Source: Rhodospirillales bacterium (lineage in GTDB: Bacteria; Pseudomonadota; Alphaproteobacteria; Rhodospirillales; GLO-3). Taken from it: a stretch of 64,000 nt of DNA. A model generated the notes under the pieces. The model did not search any database. It was not told the DNA's origin and saw only the letters and a list, made by a program, of their open reading frames with translations. The stretch covers positions 1-64,000 of the forward strand of contig PIVK01000002.1 of assembly GCA_003354135.1 (NCBI GenBank). The letters run 5' to 3'. Positions 11,902 to 20,944 of this stretch are shown here, in pieces (within the stretch, counting starts at the first letter, position 1; each line of letters opens with the position of its first letter). The position numbers were made by a program, and so were the translations under genes.

Positions 11902-12253
11902 AACAACAAACCCTTCCCGTTTGTGAGCGCATCAGGCATTTCGTGATACGCAAATACAATTGCAATTCAGAATAGAGCAACCGTCTCAAATTTAAAGCTC
12001 GGACTTTCCGTGCAGGCCAATCGGGTGAACGACGTTGAATGGGTCATTGTCTGACCCAAAAGTCTCTTTTGTCCTCGCTATGCTCGCGAAGGCGGGCATC
12101 ATTCAGCAATCGCGTGGTGGTCGTAGCCTCGCTTCCGCAGGCTGGCATAGCCACTTCATGCACATAATCCCCTGCGCCAGGGGCGGGTGTGCGTCAAGCG
12201 GACAATATGGCGGCACTAGATATTGCGGGGGTCTGCGTTAAGCGGACAGGCAC
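11902..12253. other. non-coding right arm of the island, with imperfect direct repeats
   Basis: This 352-base stretch upstream of ietA has no convincing gene. It must contain the ietAS promoter. A perfect 7-bp hairpin lies at 12040-12058. Near the right boundary a 15-bp sequence containing AAGCGGACA occurs twice in the same orientation (12190-12204 and 12234-12248, one mismatch), the second copy ending five bases before the glgP repeat. Such boundary-proximal repeats could be recombinase arm sites, which is inference. Confidence 0.5.
12040..12058. promoter_or_regulatory. perfect inverted repeat upstream of ietA
   Basis: TGGGTCA and TGACCCA pair perfectly around a 5-base TTGTC loop, about 140 bases upstream of ietA. 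It could be an operator or a terminator-like hairpin. It is followed on the plus strand by AAAAGTCTCTTTT, which is not a clean U-tract. Confidence 0.35.
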
Positions 12254-12286
12254 GGATCAAACCTCCAACGGCCTGATCCCCCAGAT
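12254..12286. repeat. right 33-bp direct repeat of the island (3' end of intact glgP)
   Basis: Exact copy of 8475-8507. It covers the last nine sense codons and the stop of glgP, so the reconstituted gene keeps a normal C-terminus. This is the expected position of an attachment site where an element enters a gene 3' end. Confidence 0.9.
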
Positions 12287-14761
12287 CTCCCGCGCGTAGC
12301 CGTGGATGGTGCGGTCGGACGAGAATTTGCCCATGCGGGCGACATTGAGAACGGCACGCCGGACCCATTCATCCGGATCGACATAGACCGCGTCCACCTC
12401 GTACTGGCAGGCGACATAGGCATCATAATCGGCCAGCAGCAGGAAATGATCGCCGTGACGTAAGAGGGTGTCGAAGATCGGCTTGTAGCGGTCGGGCTCG
12501 TCCGGCGAGAAAAAACCCTCGCCGATCATGTCGAGTATCCGCTTCAAGTCCTCATTGGCATTGTAATGGTGCCAGGGGTCGTAGCCGCGGCGGCGCAGGT
12601 CATGGACCCCGTCGGCGGTGAGGCCGAAGATGAAGATGTTGTCATCCCCCACTTCCTCCTTGATCTCGATGTTGGCGCCGTCCAGCGTGCCGATGGTCAA
12701 TGCGCCGTTCAAAGCGAGCTTCATGTTGCCGGTGCCCGAGGCCTCGGTGCCGGCGGTGGAAATCTGCTCCGACAGGTCGCTGCCCGGGATGATGACTTCG
12801 GCCGCCGTCACCCGGTAGTCGGGGACGAAGACCACCTTCAGCTTTCCGTCGACCTTGGGGTCGTGGTTGATCGCCTCGGCCACGTCGTTGATGAGCCGCA
12901 CGATCAGCTTGGCCATGTCGTAGCCCGGTGCCGCCTTGCCGGCGAAGATCGCCGTACGCGGCACCAAATCGTCGCCGTTGCCGTCCCGCAGCAGGTTGTA
13001 GCGTGATACGATATGCAGCACGTTGAGGAGCTGGCGCTTGTATTCGTGGATGCGCTTGACCTGGGCGTCGAACATGGTTTCCACGTCGGGCTCGGAACGC
13101 AGGCCGGGCTTTAGAAGTTCCGCCAGACGGTGCTTGTTCTCCTGCTTGATGGCGTGGAACTTCTCGCGGAAAGCGGCGTCATCGGCCAAAGGCACCAAGT
13201 CCTCCAGCTTCTCCAGCTCCTTTTCCCAGCCCGGGCCGATGGCCTCGGTGATCAGCCCCGCCAGGCCGGGGTTGGCCTGCCGGAGCCAGCGCCTGGGCGT
13301 AATCCCGTTGGTCTGATTGACAAATTTTCCCGGATAGATCCGCTCGAAGTCGGAAAACAACGTGGTGCGCAAAAGCTCCGTGTGCAGGGCCGCCACGCCG
13401 TTGACCCTGTGGCTGGCAACGATGGAAAGGTGAGCCATGCGGACGGCGCGTGCATCGTCATCGACCAGGGATACGCGTTTCAAGATTGCGGGATCGCCGG
13501 GATTGGTCCGGCGCACCATCTTCAGGAATGCGTCGTTGATCTGGTAGACGATCTCCAGATGCCTCGGCAGCACCCCCTGCAGCATATCTATGGGCCAGGT
13601 CTCCAAGGCCTCGGGCAGCAGGGTGTGGTTGGTGTAGGAGAAGGTGCGCCGGGCGATGTCGAAGGCGTTCTCGAACGTCAGACTCTTCTCGTCGACCAGG
13701 ATGCGAATCAATTCCGGAACGGCCAGCGCCGGGTGGGTGTCGTTGAGCTGCAGGGAAACCTTGTCCGGCAGGCCTTCCAGGTCGTCGTCGTGGTGGCGCA
13801 GATACCGGGCCACGATGTCCTGAACCGAGGCGCTGACGAAAAAGTATTCCTGCTTCAACCGCAGTTCCTGGCCGCGCTGGGTCTTGTCGTTGGGGTAGAG
13901 CACCTTTGACAAGTTTTCGGACGCGGTCTTGTTCTTGACCGCATCGACATAATTGCCTTCATTGAAGGAACCGAGATTAAAGTCACGGGATGACTTGGCC
14001 GACCACAGACGCAGATTGCCGACCGTGGTTGAATCATAGCCCGATACCGGCATGTCGAAGGCTATGGCCGTGACTTCATCCGTGTCCACCCATTGGCACT
14101 GCTGTTCGCCAGCTGAGTTCTTGAAACAGACGATTTTCCCTCCGAAACGCACCCGATAGAGCACGTTGGGCCGCTCCACCTCCCAGGGATTGCCGTAACG
14201 CAGCCAGTTTTCGGGATATTCGACCTGTTGGCCTTTTTCGATGCGCTGGGTAAACATGCCGTATTCGTAGCGGATGCCGTAGCCGAAGCCCGGGTAGCCG
14301 TGGGTCGCCAGGCTGTCCAGGAAACAGGCCGCCAGCCGGCCCAGGCCGCCGTTGCCGAGGGCGGCGTCGAACTCGTACTCATCCACCTCGTCGAGGTCGA
14401 AGCCGAAATCGTCGAGCGCCCGGCGCACTACGTCGCTGATCCCCAGGTCGAGCAGCACCTTCCATAGGCTCCGCCCGATCAGGTACTCCATGGACAGGTA
14501 GTAGACCCTCTTTACGTCCTTTTTGGAATGGGTCCGCGCGGTGCGGATGCTGCGTTCGGTCAGCACGCCGCGCAGGATCTCGGCCAGGGCAAAGAACCAG
14601 TCGCGCCGCGTTGCCCGGCGGGGGTCGCGACCCACCGAATGGATCATGGTGTTGACCAGCGTCTGCTTGGCCGTGTCCACGTCCTTGAATTTGTTGAGCA
14701 TGTAGTCCTGCAGGCAGGTGTCCGTATGCTTGCAGATGTCCTGATCTGTAACTTGGTCCAT
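12257..14761 (-). CDS. glgP: glycogen/alpha-glucan phosphorylase GlgP
   Basis: An 834-residue GT35 phosphorylase releasing glucose-1-phosphate from non-reducing ends of glycogen. The pyridoxal-phosphate lysine is K681 in the motif EASGTGNMK, followed by NGALTIGTLDGAN. Length is normal. The gene starts three bases after the glgA stop, so glgA-glgP form an operon. Its last codons form the 33-bp sequence duplicated at the far side of the ietAS island, which makes the 3' end of this gene the integration target while leaving the protein intact. Confidence 0.97.
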   Translation of the reverse strand: MDQVTDQDICKHTDTCLQDYMLNKFKDVDTAKQTLVNTMIHSVGRDPRRATRRDWFFALAEILRGVLTERSIRTARTHSKKDVKRVYYLSMEYLIGRSLWKVLLDLGISDVVRRALDDFGFDLDEVDEYEFDAALGNGGLGRLAACFLDSLATHGYPGFGYGIRYEYGMFTQRIEKGQQVEYPENWLRYGNPWEVERPNVLYRVRFGGKIVCFKNSAGEQQCQWVDTDEVTAIAFDMPVSGYDSTTVGNLRLWSAKSSRDFNLGSFNEGNYVDAVKNKTASENLSKVLYPNDKTQRGQELRLKQEYFFVSASVQDIVARYLRHHDDDLEGLPDKVSLQLNDTHPALAVPELIRILVDEKSLTFENAFDIARRTFSYTNHTLLPEALETWPIDMLQGVLPRHLEIVYQINDAFLKMVRRTNPGDPAILKRVSLVDDDARAVRMAHLSIVASHRVNGVAALHTELLRTTLFSDFERIYPGKFVNQTNGITPRRWLRQANPGLAGLITEAIGPGWEKELEKLEDLVPLADDAAFREKFHAIKQENKHRLAELLKPGLRSEPDVETMFDAQVKRIHEYKRQLLNVLHIVSRYNLLRDGNGDDLVPRTAIFAGKAAPGYDMAKLIVRLINDVAEAINHDPKVDGKLKVVFVPDYRVTAAEVIIPGSDLSEQISTAGTEASGTGNMKLALNGALTIGTLDGANIEIKEEVGDDNIFIFGLTADGVHDLRRRGYDPWHHYNANEDLKRILDMIGEGFFSPDEPDRYKPIFDTLLRHGDHFLLLADYDAYVACQYEVDAVYVDPDEWVRRAVLNVARMGKFSSDRTIHGYAREIWGIRPLEV

Positions 14762-14764
14762 GGG

Positions 14765-16198
14765 TCATACCAGTTCGCGATAAAGAGTGTGGTAGGCTTC
14801 AGCGGAGCGCGCCCAGCTGAAATCCCGGGCCATGGCGCGTTTCTGTACGGCACGCCAATCCTTGGGTTTGCGGAAGAGAGCAACGGCGCGTCCGACCGCA
14901 TCCTCAAGGCTCCGGGGTTCCGCCCGGTCGAACAGGAAGCCGGTGCCCGTCTCTCCCTCGTCCACGTCGGTTACACTGTCGGACAGGCCGCCGGTCCGCC
15001 TGACAATGGGGAGCGTTCCGTAGCGTAGCGCATAGAGCTGGGTGAGGCCACAGGGCTCGAACCGAGACGGTACGAGCAGGGCATCCGCGCCCGCCTGGAC
15101 CCGGTGCGCCAGGTTCTCGTCGTAGCCGATGAAGGCCGCCACCCGGCCGGGGTCAGCCGCCGCCGCGTCCCGTACCCGCTGTTCCAAGACGGGGTCTCCC
15201 GATCCCACGAGAACCACCTGACATCCCTTGTCCAGGATTCCAGGAAGCGCATCCAGGACCAAGTCGACCCCTTTCTGTTCGACGAAGCGACTGACCAGTC
15301 CCAGCAGCGGAGCGTCGCTCTCTCCGGCCAATTTCATCTCCCGCCGGAGCGCGGTCCGGTTCTCCTCCTTGCCACCCGGCCGCGCGGCGGAATAGCGCTT
15401 TGCGATGTGGGGGTCCCCGGCCGGGTTCCAGGTCTCGCAGTCGATGCCATTGAGGACACCCGTAAGATCGTCGTCACGCAGCGACAACAGGCCCTGAAAA
15501 CCCGTCCCCTGTTCGGTCGAGCGGATCTCGCGGGCGTAGGTGGGGCTGACGGTGGTGATCCTGGAAGAATAGAACAGGCCGCTCTTGAGGTAGGAGACAG
15601 AGCCGTGGAATTCCACGCCGTGCATGGAAAAATGCTCGTGCCTGAGGCCGATCCCGGGGATCACGTCCGGGTCGAACAGGCCCTGGTAATGGATATTGTG
15701 GATGGTGAAGACCGAGGGCACCTTGGAGCCACCCCACTGGTCGAGATAGGCCGGCACTAAGCCGGTCTGCCAATCGTTGGCATGAACCACATCCGGTTTC
15801 CAGCCCATCATGTTGCCTCCGACGCAAACCATGGCCGCGGCGCGCGCCAACAGGGCGAAGCGTAGATGGTTGTCCGGCCAGTCATGCCCGTCCGGCCCCA
15901 GGTAGAGGCCGCCGTCACGTGCAAAAAGTTCGGGATTGTCGACAAGCCAGATCTTGAGGCCGCTGTCAGGCATTTGCCCGGGAATCAGCCGCGTCTCCCC
16001 CGTGCCCAGAGGATCGCCCAACCTGATCGCGCGTCCCTTTTTCTCGGCCTTGTCCAAGGCTTCCGGATAGGCGGGCAGCATGAGCCGCAGGTCCTCGCCC
16101 ATGCGCTTGAGCGCCGCCGGCAGGGCGCCCGCGACGTCGGCAAGGCCGCCGGTCTTGACCAGCGGATAGGCTTCGGAGGAGACGAACAGGACCTTCAT
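14765..16198 (-). CDS. glgA: glycogen synthase (ADP-glucose) GlgA
   Basis: A 477-residue GT5 enzyme that adds glucose from ADP-glucose to glycogen chains. The N-terminal KTGGLADVAG (K15 onward) is the ADP-glucose-binding motif. The C-terminal Rossmann half carries PSRFEPCGLTQLYALRYG with the paired-glutamate region of retaining glycosyltransferases, then RRTGGLSDSV. It is the first gene of glgA-glgP and is divergent from glgC, so synthesis and degradation enzymes are co-expressed. Confidence 0.97.
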   Translation of the reverse strand: MKVLFVSSEAYPLVKTGGLADVAGALPAALKRMGEDLRLMLPAYPEALDKAEKKGRAIRLGDPLGTGETRLIPGQMPDSGLKIWLVDNPELFARDGGLYLGPDGHDWPDNHLRFALLARAAAMVCVGGNMMGWKPDVVHANDWQTGLVPAYLDQWGGSKVPSVFTIHNIHYQGLFDPDVIPGIGLRHEHFSMHGVEFHGSVSYLKSGLFYSSRITTVSPTYAREIRSTEQGTGFQGLLSLRDDDLTGVLNGIDCETWNPAGDPHIAKRYSAARPGGKEENRTALRREMKLAGESDAPLLGLVSRFVEQKGVDLVLDALPGILDKGCQVVLVGSGDPVLEQRVRDAAAADPGRVAAFIGYDENLAHRVQAGADALLVPSRFEPCGLTQLYALRYGTLPIVRRTGGLSDSVTDVDEGETGTGFLFDRAEPRSLEDAVGRAVALFRKPKDWRAVQKRAMARDFSWARSAEAYHTLYRELV

Positions 16199-16345
16199 GA
16201 ATTTCCTTCGGGGATTTAAGACCGGACGGGATTATGCAGATTCGCAATCACTTTAACATACTCCAAAAAAGCATACCCGATCTCCGCAAAACCGAGGCAT
16301 AATCGGAACCGCTTATCCGGCCGAGATGCAATAGGGGGAGTTCCC
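16199..16345. promoter_or_regulatory. divergent glgA/glgC promoter region
   Basis: 147 bases separate the divergent starts of glgA and glgC. A CATAAT at 16298-16303 is a possible -10 box for glgC, without a clear -35. It lies inside a loose inverted repeat (CCGAT ... ATCGG). The glgC ribosome-binding site AGGGGGAG is strong. Positions of the promoters are inferred. Confidence 0.35.
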
Positions 16346-17608
16346 ATGGAAGGATGCCGCCACGACCTTCAGACCGCACTTAAGAACACCTTGGCGCTCG
16401 TGTTGGCCGGGGGGCGGGGCAGCCGACTCATGCATCTGACGGAAACCCTGGCCAAGCCGGCGGTGCCGTTCGCGGGCAAGTTCCGCATCATCGACTTCCC
16501 GCTTTCCAACTGCATCCATTCGGGCATCCGCAAGGTGGCGGTTCCCACCCAGTACCGTTCCCATACCTTGATTCAGCACGTCCAGCGTGGCTGGGGATTC
16601 CTGCGTTCCGAACTGCAGGAATTTATCGAGGTCTGGCCGGCGCAGCAGCAAACGGCGGACGAATCCTGGTACCGCGGGACCGCCGACGCGGTCTACCAGA
16701 ACCTGGATCTGATCCGGGGAATCCGGCCCCAGTATATCCTGGTGCTGGCAGGAGACCATGTCTACAAGCAGGATTATTCGCGCATGCTGGGCCAACATAT
16801 CCAGCGCAAGGCCGAGGTGACGGTTGCTTGCGTCGAGGTGCCGCTGGAGCATGCGGACCAGTTCGGCGTTGTTGGCGTTGATGCGAACGACCGCATCGCC
16901 AGCTTTCTGGAAAAGCCTGCCGATCCCCCGGCCATCCCGGATCAACCCGACTCGGCCTTCGCCTCTATGGGGATCTATATCTTCAACGCCGACTTCCTGT
17001 TCGACCAGTTAATCCGCGATGCCGAAACCGAAGCTTCATCACGCGACTTCGGCAAGGATCTGCTTCCCTACCTGGTCTCGCGGGCCAAGATCTACGCGCA
17101 CCGCTTCAAGGACAGCTGCGTGATGAACGAAGGGGCAGACGAGCCCTATTGGCGCGACGTCGGCACGGTGGACGCGTACTGGGAGGCCAACATCGATCTC
17201 ACCCGCATCACCCCGGATCTCGATCTCTACGACCAGCAGTGGCCGATCTGGACTTCGCAGGAACAGCGCCCGTCGGCCAAATTCGTGTTCAACGACAATG
17301 AGCGACGGGGAGAGGCCCTGGACTCTATGGTTTCCGCCGGCTGCATTGTCTCGGGCGGAACGGTGCGGCGTTCGATCCTGTTCAATAATGTGCGCGTCAA
17401 TTCCTATGCGCTGGTCGAGGATTCGGTAATCCTGCCGGGCTGCGACATTGGACGCAACGCACGTCTGAAGAAGGTGCTTCTCGGTCCTGACTGCCAGATT
17501 CCCGAGGGAATGGCCATCGGCGAGGATGTGGCACTGGACTCCAAGCGCTTCTACCGGACCGAGAAGGGTGTGGTCCTGGTCACCGCACCCATGCTCGCCG
17601 CTCTATGA
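16346..17608 (+). CDS. glgC: glucose-1-phosphate adenylyltransferase GlgC
   Basis: A 420-residue ADP-glucose pyrophosphorylase, the committed step of glycogen synthesis. The nucleotide-binding loop AGGRGSRL (21-28) has serine where threonine is common. AKPAVPFAGKFRIIDF contains the activator-site lysine region. LEKPADPP and the C-terminal left-handed beta-helix region (SILFNNVRVNSYALVEDSVI) are present. It is divergent from glgA and starts after an excellent ribosome-binding site. Confidence 0.97.
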   Translation: MEGCRHDLQTALKNTLALVLAGGRGSRLMHLTETLAKPAVPFAGKFRIIDFPLSNCIHSGIRKVAVPTQYRSHTLIQHVQRGWGFLRSELQEFIEVWPAQQQTADESWYRGTADAVYQNLDLIRGIRPQYILVLAGDHVYKQDYSRMLGQHIQRKAEVTVACVEVPLEHADQFGVVGVDANDRIASFLEKPADPPAIPDQPDSAFASMGIYIFNADFLFDQLIRDAETEASSRDFGKDLLPYLVSRAKIYAHRFKDSCVMNEGADEPYWRDVGTVDAYWEANIDLTRITPDLDLYDQQWPIWTSQEQRPSAKFVFNDNERRGEALDSMVSAGCIVSGGTVRRSILFNNVRVNSYALVEDSVILPGCDIGRNARLKKVLLGPDCQIPEGMAIGEDVALDSKRFYRTEKGVVLVTAPMLAAL

Positions 17609-17763
17609 TCTTTCGGCAATCCAGTTTTGGCATGCGGTCCGACGGATCTGCCGAGGAAGGCATTGCACACTCGGGATATGGGTCATAATATCCGTTCGGC
17701 AAAAGCAACGGCGTTCCGAGCGCCGGAGAAGATTATTGTGGAACGGAGCCGGGGAGGATACCG

Positions 17764-18093
17764 ATGGGATATGCGGACGTTGAGAAATCGCCGAATGGCT
17801 ATTTGATCAATGTGGACGATTGGTCGGAAGACCTGGCCAGGGAAATCGCTGCCGGCGAGGACATCGCCGAGCTGACGGACAGGCACTGGGATCTGATCAA
17901 CTATCTCCGCGAGGAGTTCATCGGCAACCACGGAGGTCAGCCGAACGATCGTACGATCGTCAAGGAGATGTCCAAAAAGTGGGGCGAGAAGGTCGGCACC
18001 AAGGACCTTTATGCCTTGTTCCCGATGCAGCCCTCCAAGCAGGGGGCCAAAGTGGCCGGCCTACCGGAGTCGATGCGCAAGGGCGGCTATTAA
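17764..18093 (+). CDS. DsrC/TusE-family protein lacking the conserved cysteines
   Basis: A 109-residue protein with the DsrC/TusE fold signature: GYLINVDDWSEDLA, LTDRHWDLINYLREEF and KDLYALFP. Canonical TusE/DsrC carry a penultimate cysteine in a flexible C-terminal arm, often with a second upstream, which move sulfur or form trisulfides. Here the arm reads KVAGLPESMRKGGY and the whole protein has no cysteine. It cannot relay sulfur and belongs with the regulatory-like DsrC paralogues called RspA. The gene stands alone after glgC and converges on an orphan histidine kinase. Confidence 0.8.
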   Translation: MGYADVEKSPNGYLINVDDWSEDLAREIAAGEDIAELTDRHWDLINYLREEFIGNHGGQPNDRTIVKEMSKKWGEKVGTKDLYALFPMQPSKQGAKVAGLPESMRKGGY

Positions 18094-18148
18094 TCATTTT
18101 CCGATTATCCGATCGATTTTGAATCGCCGATTGCTGCCTCTGCGACAC

Positions 18149-19750
18149 CTACCCCGTTGGCAGAACGGCTTTGACCGTGGTTCCGGTCCCGAAAACGCTA
18201 TCGATCTCAAGTCGGCCGCCGTGCATTTCGAGGAGATACTTGGACAAGGTCAGGCCGAGGCCCTTGCTCTTCTGGGTCAGCAAGCTGGCCTTGAACTGCG
18301 CGAAAGGCGTCGCGATCTGTTCCAGCTGTTGCGGGGAGATGCCGACCCCGTTGTCCTTGACCGTAACGAATGCCCAGCCGCCATCGTATTCGATCGCTGT
18401 ATTCACCGTGCCGCCCGTCGGACTGTACTGGATCGCGTTGGATAGAAGGTTGAGAAGAACCTGCTTGACCGCTACGCGGTCTGCCATGAGCCGTTCCGTG
18501 CAGGGGGGCAGTTCCCGACAGAGGGTCACCCCGGAATCCTTGCCCAGCTTGTGGATGTGATCGAGACATTCGTCGAGCACTTCGCCAAGGTCGATCTCCT
18601 CCTTTTTGAACTGCCGCTGTCCACTCTGTATTTCAGAGATATCGAGCAGATCGTTGATCAGTTCCACCAACTGTTGGCCGTTTTGATGAATGTCGTTGGC
18701 ATACTCGCGGAAGCGCGCCAGTTCCTTGGTCTTTGGCAGGGTCATATGGGTCAGTTCGGCGAACTCGATGATGGAGTTGAGCGGAGAGAGCAACTGATGG
18801 CTAAGCCGGCCGAGAAGCTCCGACTTGGCCACGTTGGCAATCTCCGCCTCGCTCCGGGCGGCGCACAAGTCCTCGGCCAGACGGGTCAGCTTCTCCCCCT
18901 TGCGTTCCGCGTCGTCCAGGGTAAACACGAGTTGGTTGGAGTATTTATTGAGCGTTTCCTGATTTTCCCGGAAAGCGCGTTCCAGTTCCTTGACCACAGT
19001 GACGTCCGTTTCCACCCCGACCAGACCGCCATCGCGCCCGCGCCGCTCTACGACCTTGCGCCACGAGCCGTCTATGAGGACTTCGTCGAATACGTCGGGC
19101 AACCGGTGGCGGCGCGCGACCATATCCGAAATATGCGGGTTGCCCGCCTCCCCGGTGACCATCATTCCCCTGTCGACCATCGTGCGCAGCAAGTCGTTGA
19201 AGGCGACGCCGGGAACGATGTGGTCGCGAACCGGGGCATAGTATTCACGGAACTTTTCGTTACACAGGACCAGGCAGTCGTGAGCATCCCACAGGGCGAA
19301 GGCATCGGGAATGCTCTCGATGGCGTCGATCAGACGGTTGTGCCAGAGTCGGGACTCCGTCGTTTCATGATATTCGACGAGGGTCCGGCCATCTTCGATC
19401 TTCTTGTAACGGACCTCAAACCATCGTCCGTCGGAGAGTTGAAACCCGCAGCCCTCGCCGAGGCATTGGCGGAATGCGTTTTGTTGGGCCTCCAGCCATG
19501 TGTCAGGGGTCTCTACCGGAGCGGCTCCGGCAAATTCACCATTGCCAAGAAGCAGGCGGCGGATCTCCATGAAAGTCTCGCCGACCACCTGCGTCTTGTC
19601 GACTGAACAGAAAATCCCGAGGTAGCCGTGGTTGCAGTCGATGAGGCGGCCGTCAATTCCGTACAAGGCGACCCCCGTGTCCAGGTGGTCGAGCACCTGC
19701 GCAAAATCGCTATCGATTTTGTCCAACACTGGTCCTCCCGGTTCTTTCAA
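18149..19750 (-). CDS. soluble PAS-domain sensor histidine kinase
   Basis: A 533-residue histidine kinase without membrane segments or signal peptide, so it senses a cytoplasmic cue. Two PAS-like regions (about 15-130 and 140-260) precede a short coiled coil, a HisKA domain with phospho-acceptor H318 in LSHQLLSPLNSI, and a HATPase_c domain with N-box N438, DNGVG (466-470) and GLGL (497-500). The residues after the histidine are LLSPLN rather than the usual ELRTPLN. No response regulator is adjacent, so it is an orphan. No haem- or flavin-binding motif is obvious. Confidence 0.88.
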   Translation of the reverse strand: MKEPGGPVLDKIDSDFAQVLDHLDTGVALYGIDGRLIDCNHGYLGIFCSVDKTQVVGETFMEIRRLLLGNGEFAGAAPVETPDTWLEAQQNAFRQCLGEGCGFQLSDGRWFEVRYKKIEDGRTLVEYHETTESRLWHNRLIDAIESIPDAFALWDAHDCLVLCNEKFREYYAPVRDHIVPGVAFNDLLRTMVDRGMMVTGEAGNPHISDMVARRHRLPDVFDEVLIDGSWRKVVERRGRDGGLVGVETDVTVVKELERAFRENQETLNKYSNQLVFTLDDAERKGEKLTRLAEDLCAARSEAEIANVAKSELLGRLSHQLLSPLNSIIEFAELTHMTLPKTKELARFREYANDIHQNGQQLVELINDLLDISEIQSGQRQFKKEEIDLGEVLDECLDHIHKLGKDSGVTLCRELPPCTERLMADRVAVKQVLLNLLSNAIQYSPTGGTVNTAIEYDGGWAFVTVKDNGVGISPQQLEQIATPFAQFKASLLTQKSKGLGLTLSKYLLEMHGGRLEIDSVFGTGTTVKAVLPTG

Positions 19751-19930
19751 TAGGGGACGATCGGCCCCTAGCGTAGTTTATGGATTCGAAGTTCGAAAAC
19801 CGCTTACCCCATAATGATACGAGCTTCGGATTCTGGACACTAGCGGGACATCCGGTCGTCCTATTCACATTTTTATGCTGCGGTAGATATGGACCACCCC
19901 ATACCTCCATCCACCGTGCACTTGAATTTA

Positions 19931-19962
19931 ACAAAGCACTATTGATTTGACAAAGCACTATT
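19931..19962. repeat. two 13-bp direct repeats (ACAAAGCACTATT)
   Basis: ACAAAGCACTATT occurs at 19931-19943 and 19950-19962, a 19-base period. They lie upstream of the 23-bp tandem repeat and could be regulator half-sites. Confidence 0.6.
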
Positions 19963-19993
19963 TCTGGCAGGTTTCGCAAAGTTACCATTCAAT

Positions 19994-20039
19994 TACAATG
20001 CGCTTGCGCATCCATCTACAATGCGCTTGCGCATCCATC
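19994..20039. repeat. 23-bp tandem duplication with a TGCGC-TT-GCGCA dyad in each copy
   Basis: Two identical 23-bp units abut at 19994-20016 and 20017-20039. Each contains TGCGCTTGCGCA, a 5-bp inverted repeat around TT. Two adjacent dyads about two helical turns apart look like a tandem protein-binding site. Confidence 0.7.
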
Positions 20040-20044
20040 CCCTG

Positions 20045-20077
20045 CCCGCCTCTGGCGTTCATGCCGGCAGAGGCGGG
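20045..20077. other. perfect 10-bp stem-loop
   Basis: CCCGCCTCTG (20045-20054) pairs perfectly with CAGAGGCGGG (20068-20077) across a 13-base loop. No U-tract follows, so it is not an obvious terminator. Confidence 0.5.
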
Positions 20078-20196
20078 ATGATGGCCGATTGCCCGACCAT
20101 GTAGATTTCGCTTACGGAGGGGTTAGGCCAAAGGGCCGAAACGGGTGGAAGAGATCAGAATTGGATTGCTGGGCCATGCCGGTCTCGGTAAAAAGC

Positions 20197-20289
20197 GAGG
20201 CGTCGGGTGCACCGTCCCTGGGAAGACTGCGCAACGCACCGCTTAAAGCGACACTCCCGACGCCTCTTTTCGGAGCCGGCCGGGCTCCG
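20197..20289. other. consecutive strong stem-loops, possible structured RNA
   Basis: GAGGCGTCGGG (20197-20207) pairs perfectly with CCCGACGCCTC (20256-20266) and is followed by TTTT. Directly after it, CGGAGCC (20271-20277) pairs with GGCTCCG (20283-20289). An 11-bp perfect stem closing a 48-base loop is unlikely by chance at a given place. The region could be part of a non-coding RNA or a repeat element; no known RNA family was recognised. Confidence 0.35.
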
Positions 20290-20944
20290 CGCACACAAGG
20301 GCGACATCCTGCCTTCGCACCACACCGTCCCGCAGACGCACCCTGGGCAGAGAAACAGCCCGGGGACCGGTATAGCCTCGTCCGCGTCCGCTTCGGCCCT
20401 GAAGGGCTGCAACGGACACCGACCGCGAATGGCGACCGGCCCTTGGATCGAACCAAGCCGTTAGCGAGCTCCCGGAGGCGGCGGTCCCGAATCAGGATCT
20501 CCACCCGTTGGCCCGGCACCCCCCCTGAGGGGCAGCGCCTTGACCTTCGCAACGCCGATGGAAAGATTGCGGGTCGAAACCCGAAGCCCCCCATAGGCAC
20601 TGTTCCGATGCCGCGATCCCGTCCAACAAAATTGACCGGACCGTGGCACCCGGAGCCCGCCTCGACATCAATTCGAGGCCTGCCGCCGACGACCCGTCTC
20701 CGCCTCTCGGGGCCCCGTAGGACCGCGATACGCTTCACCGGCCGTCTGCACCTCCGGTTGTGGCCGCACATGCCGAGGCACGGCGCCTTCCCCGGAGACC
20801 GACGCTTTCCGGTGCCGCTCGCCGCCCCGAAGGAAGACAAGCACCACCGAGAATTCGCCAAACTGACGCTCTCGCGTACGGTGGGTATGATGGAAACTGT
20901 TCAGTTATGGTGCAATAATAAATTCAGCGTCCACTCTATTTTTC

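Larger units (their letters stand above)
8475..12286. mobile_element. IetAS genomic island inserted at the 3' end of glgP
   Basis: A 3.8-kb segment bounded by identical 33-bp direct repeats (8475-8507 and 12254-12286). Its DNA is visibly AT-richer than the flanks and it carries only two genes, an AAA ATPase and a subtilisin-like protease. The right repeat is the functional C-terminal coding end of glgP. The left repeat is a displaced copy directly after msrAB. This is the signature of site-specific integration into a gene 3' end that restores the target gene. No integrase, transposase or terminal inverted repeat is visible, so the recombinase is either lost or acts in trans. The boundary is read directly; the mechanism is inferred. 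Confidence 0.75.
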
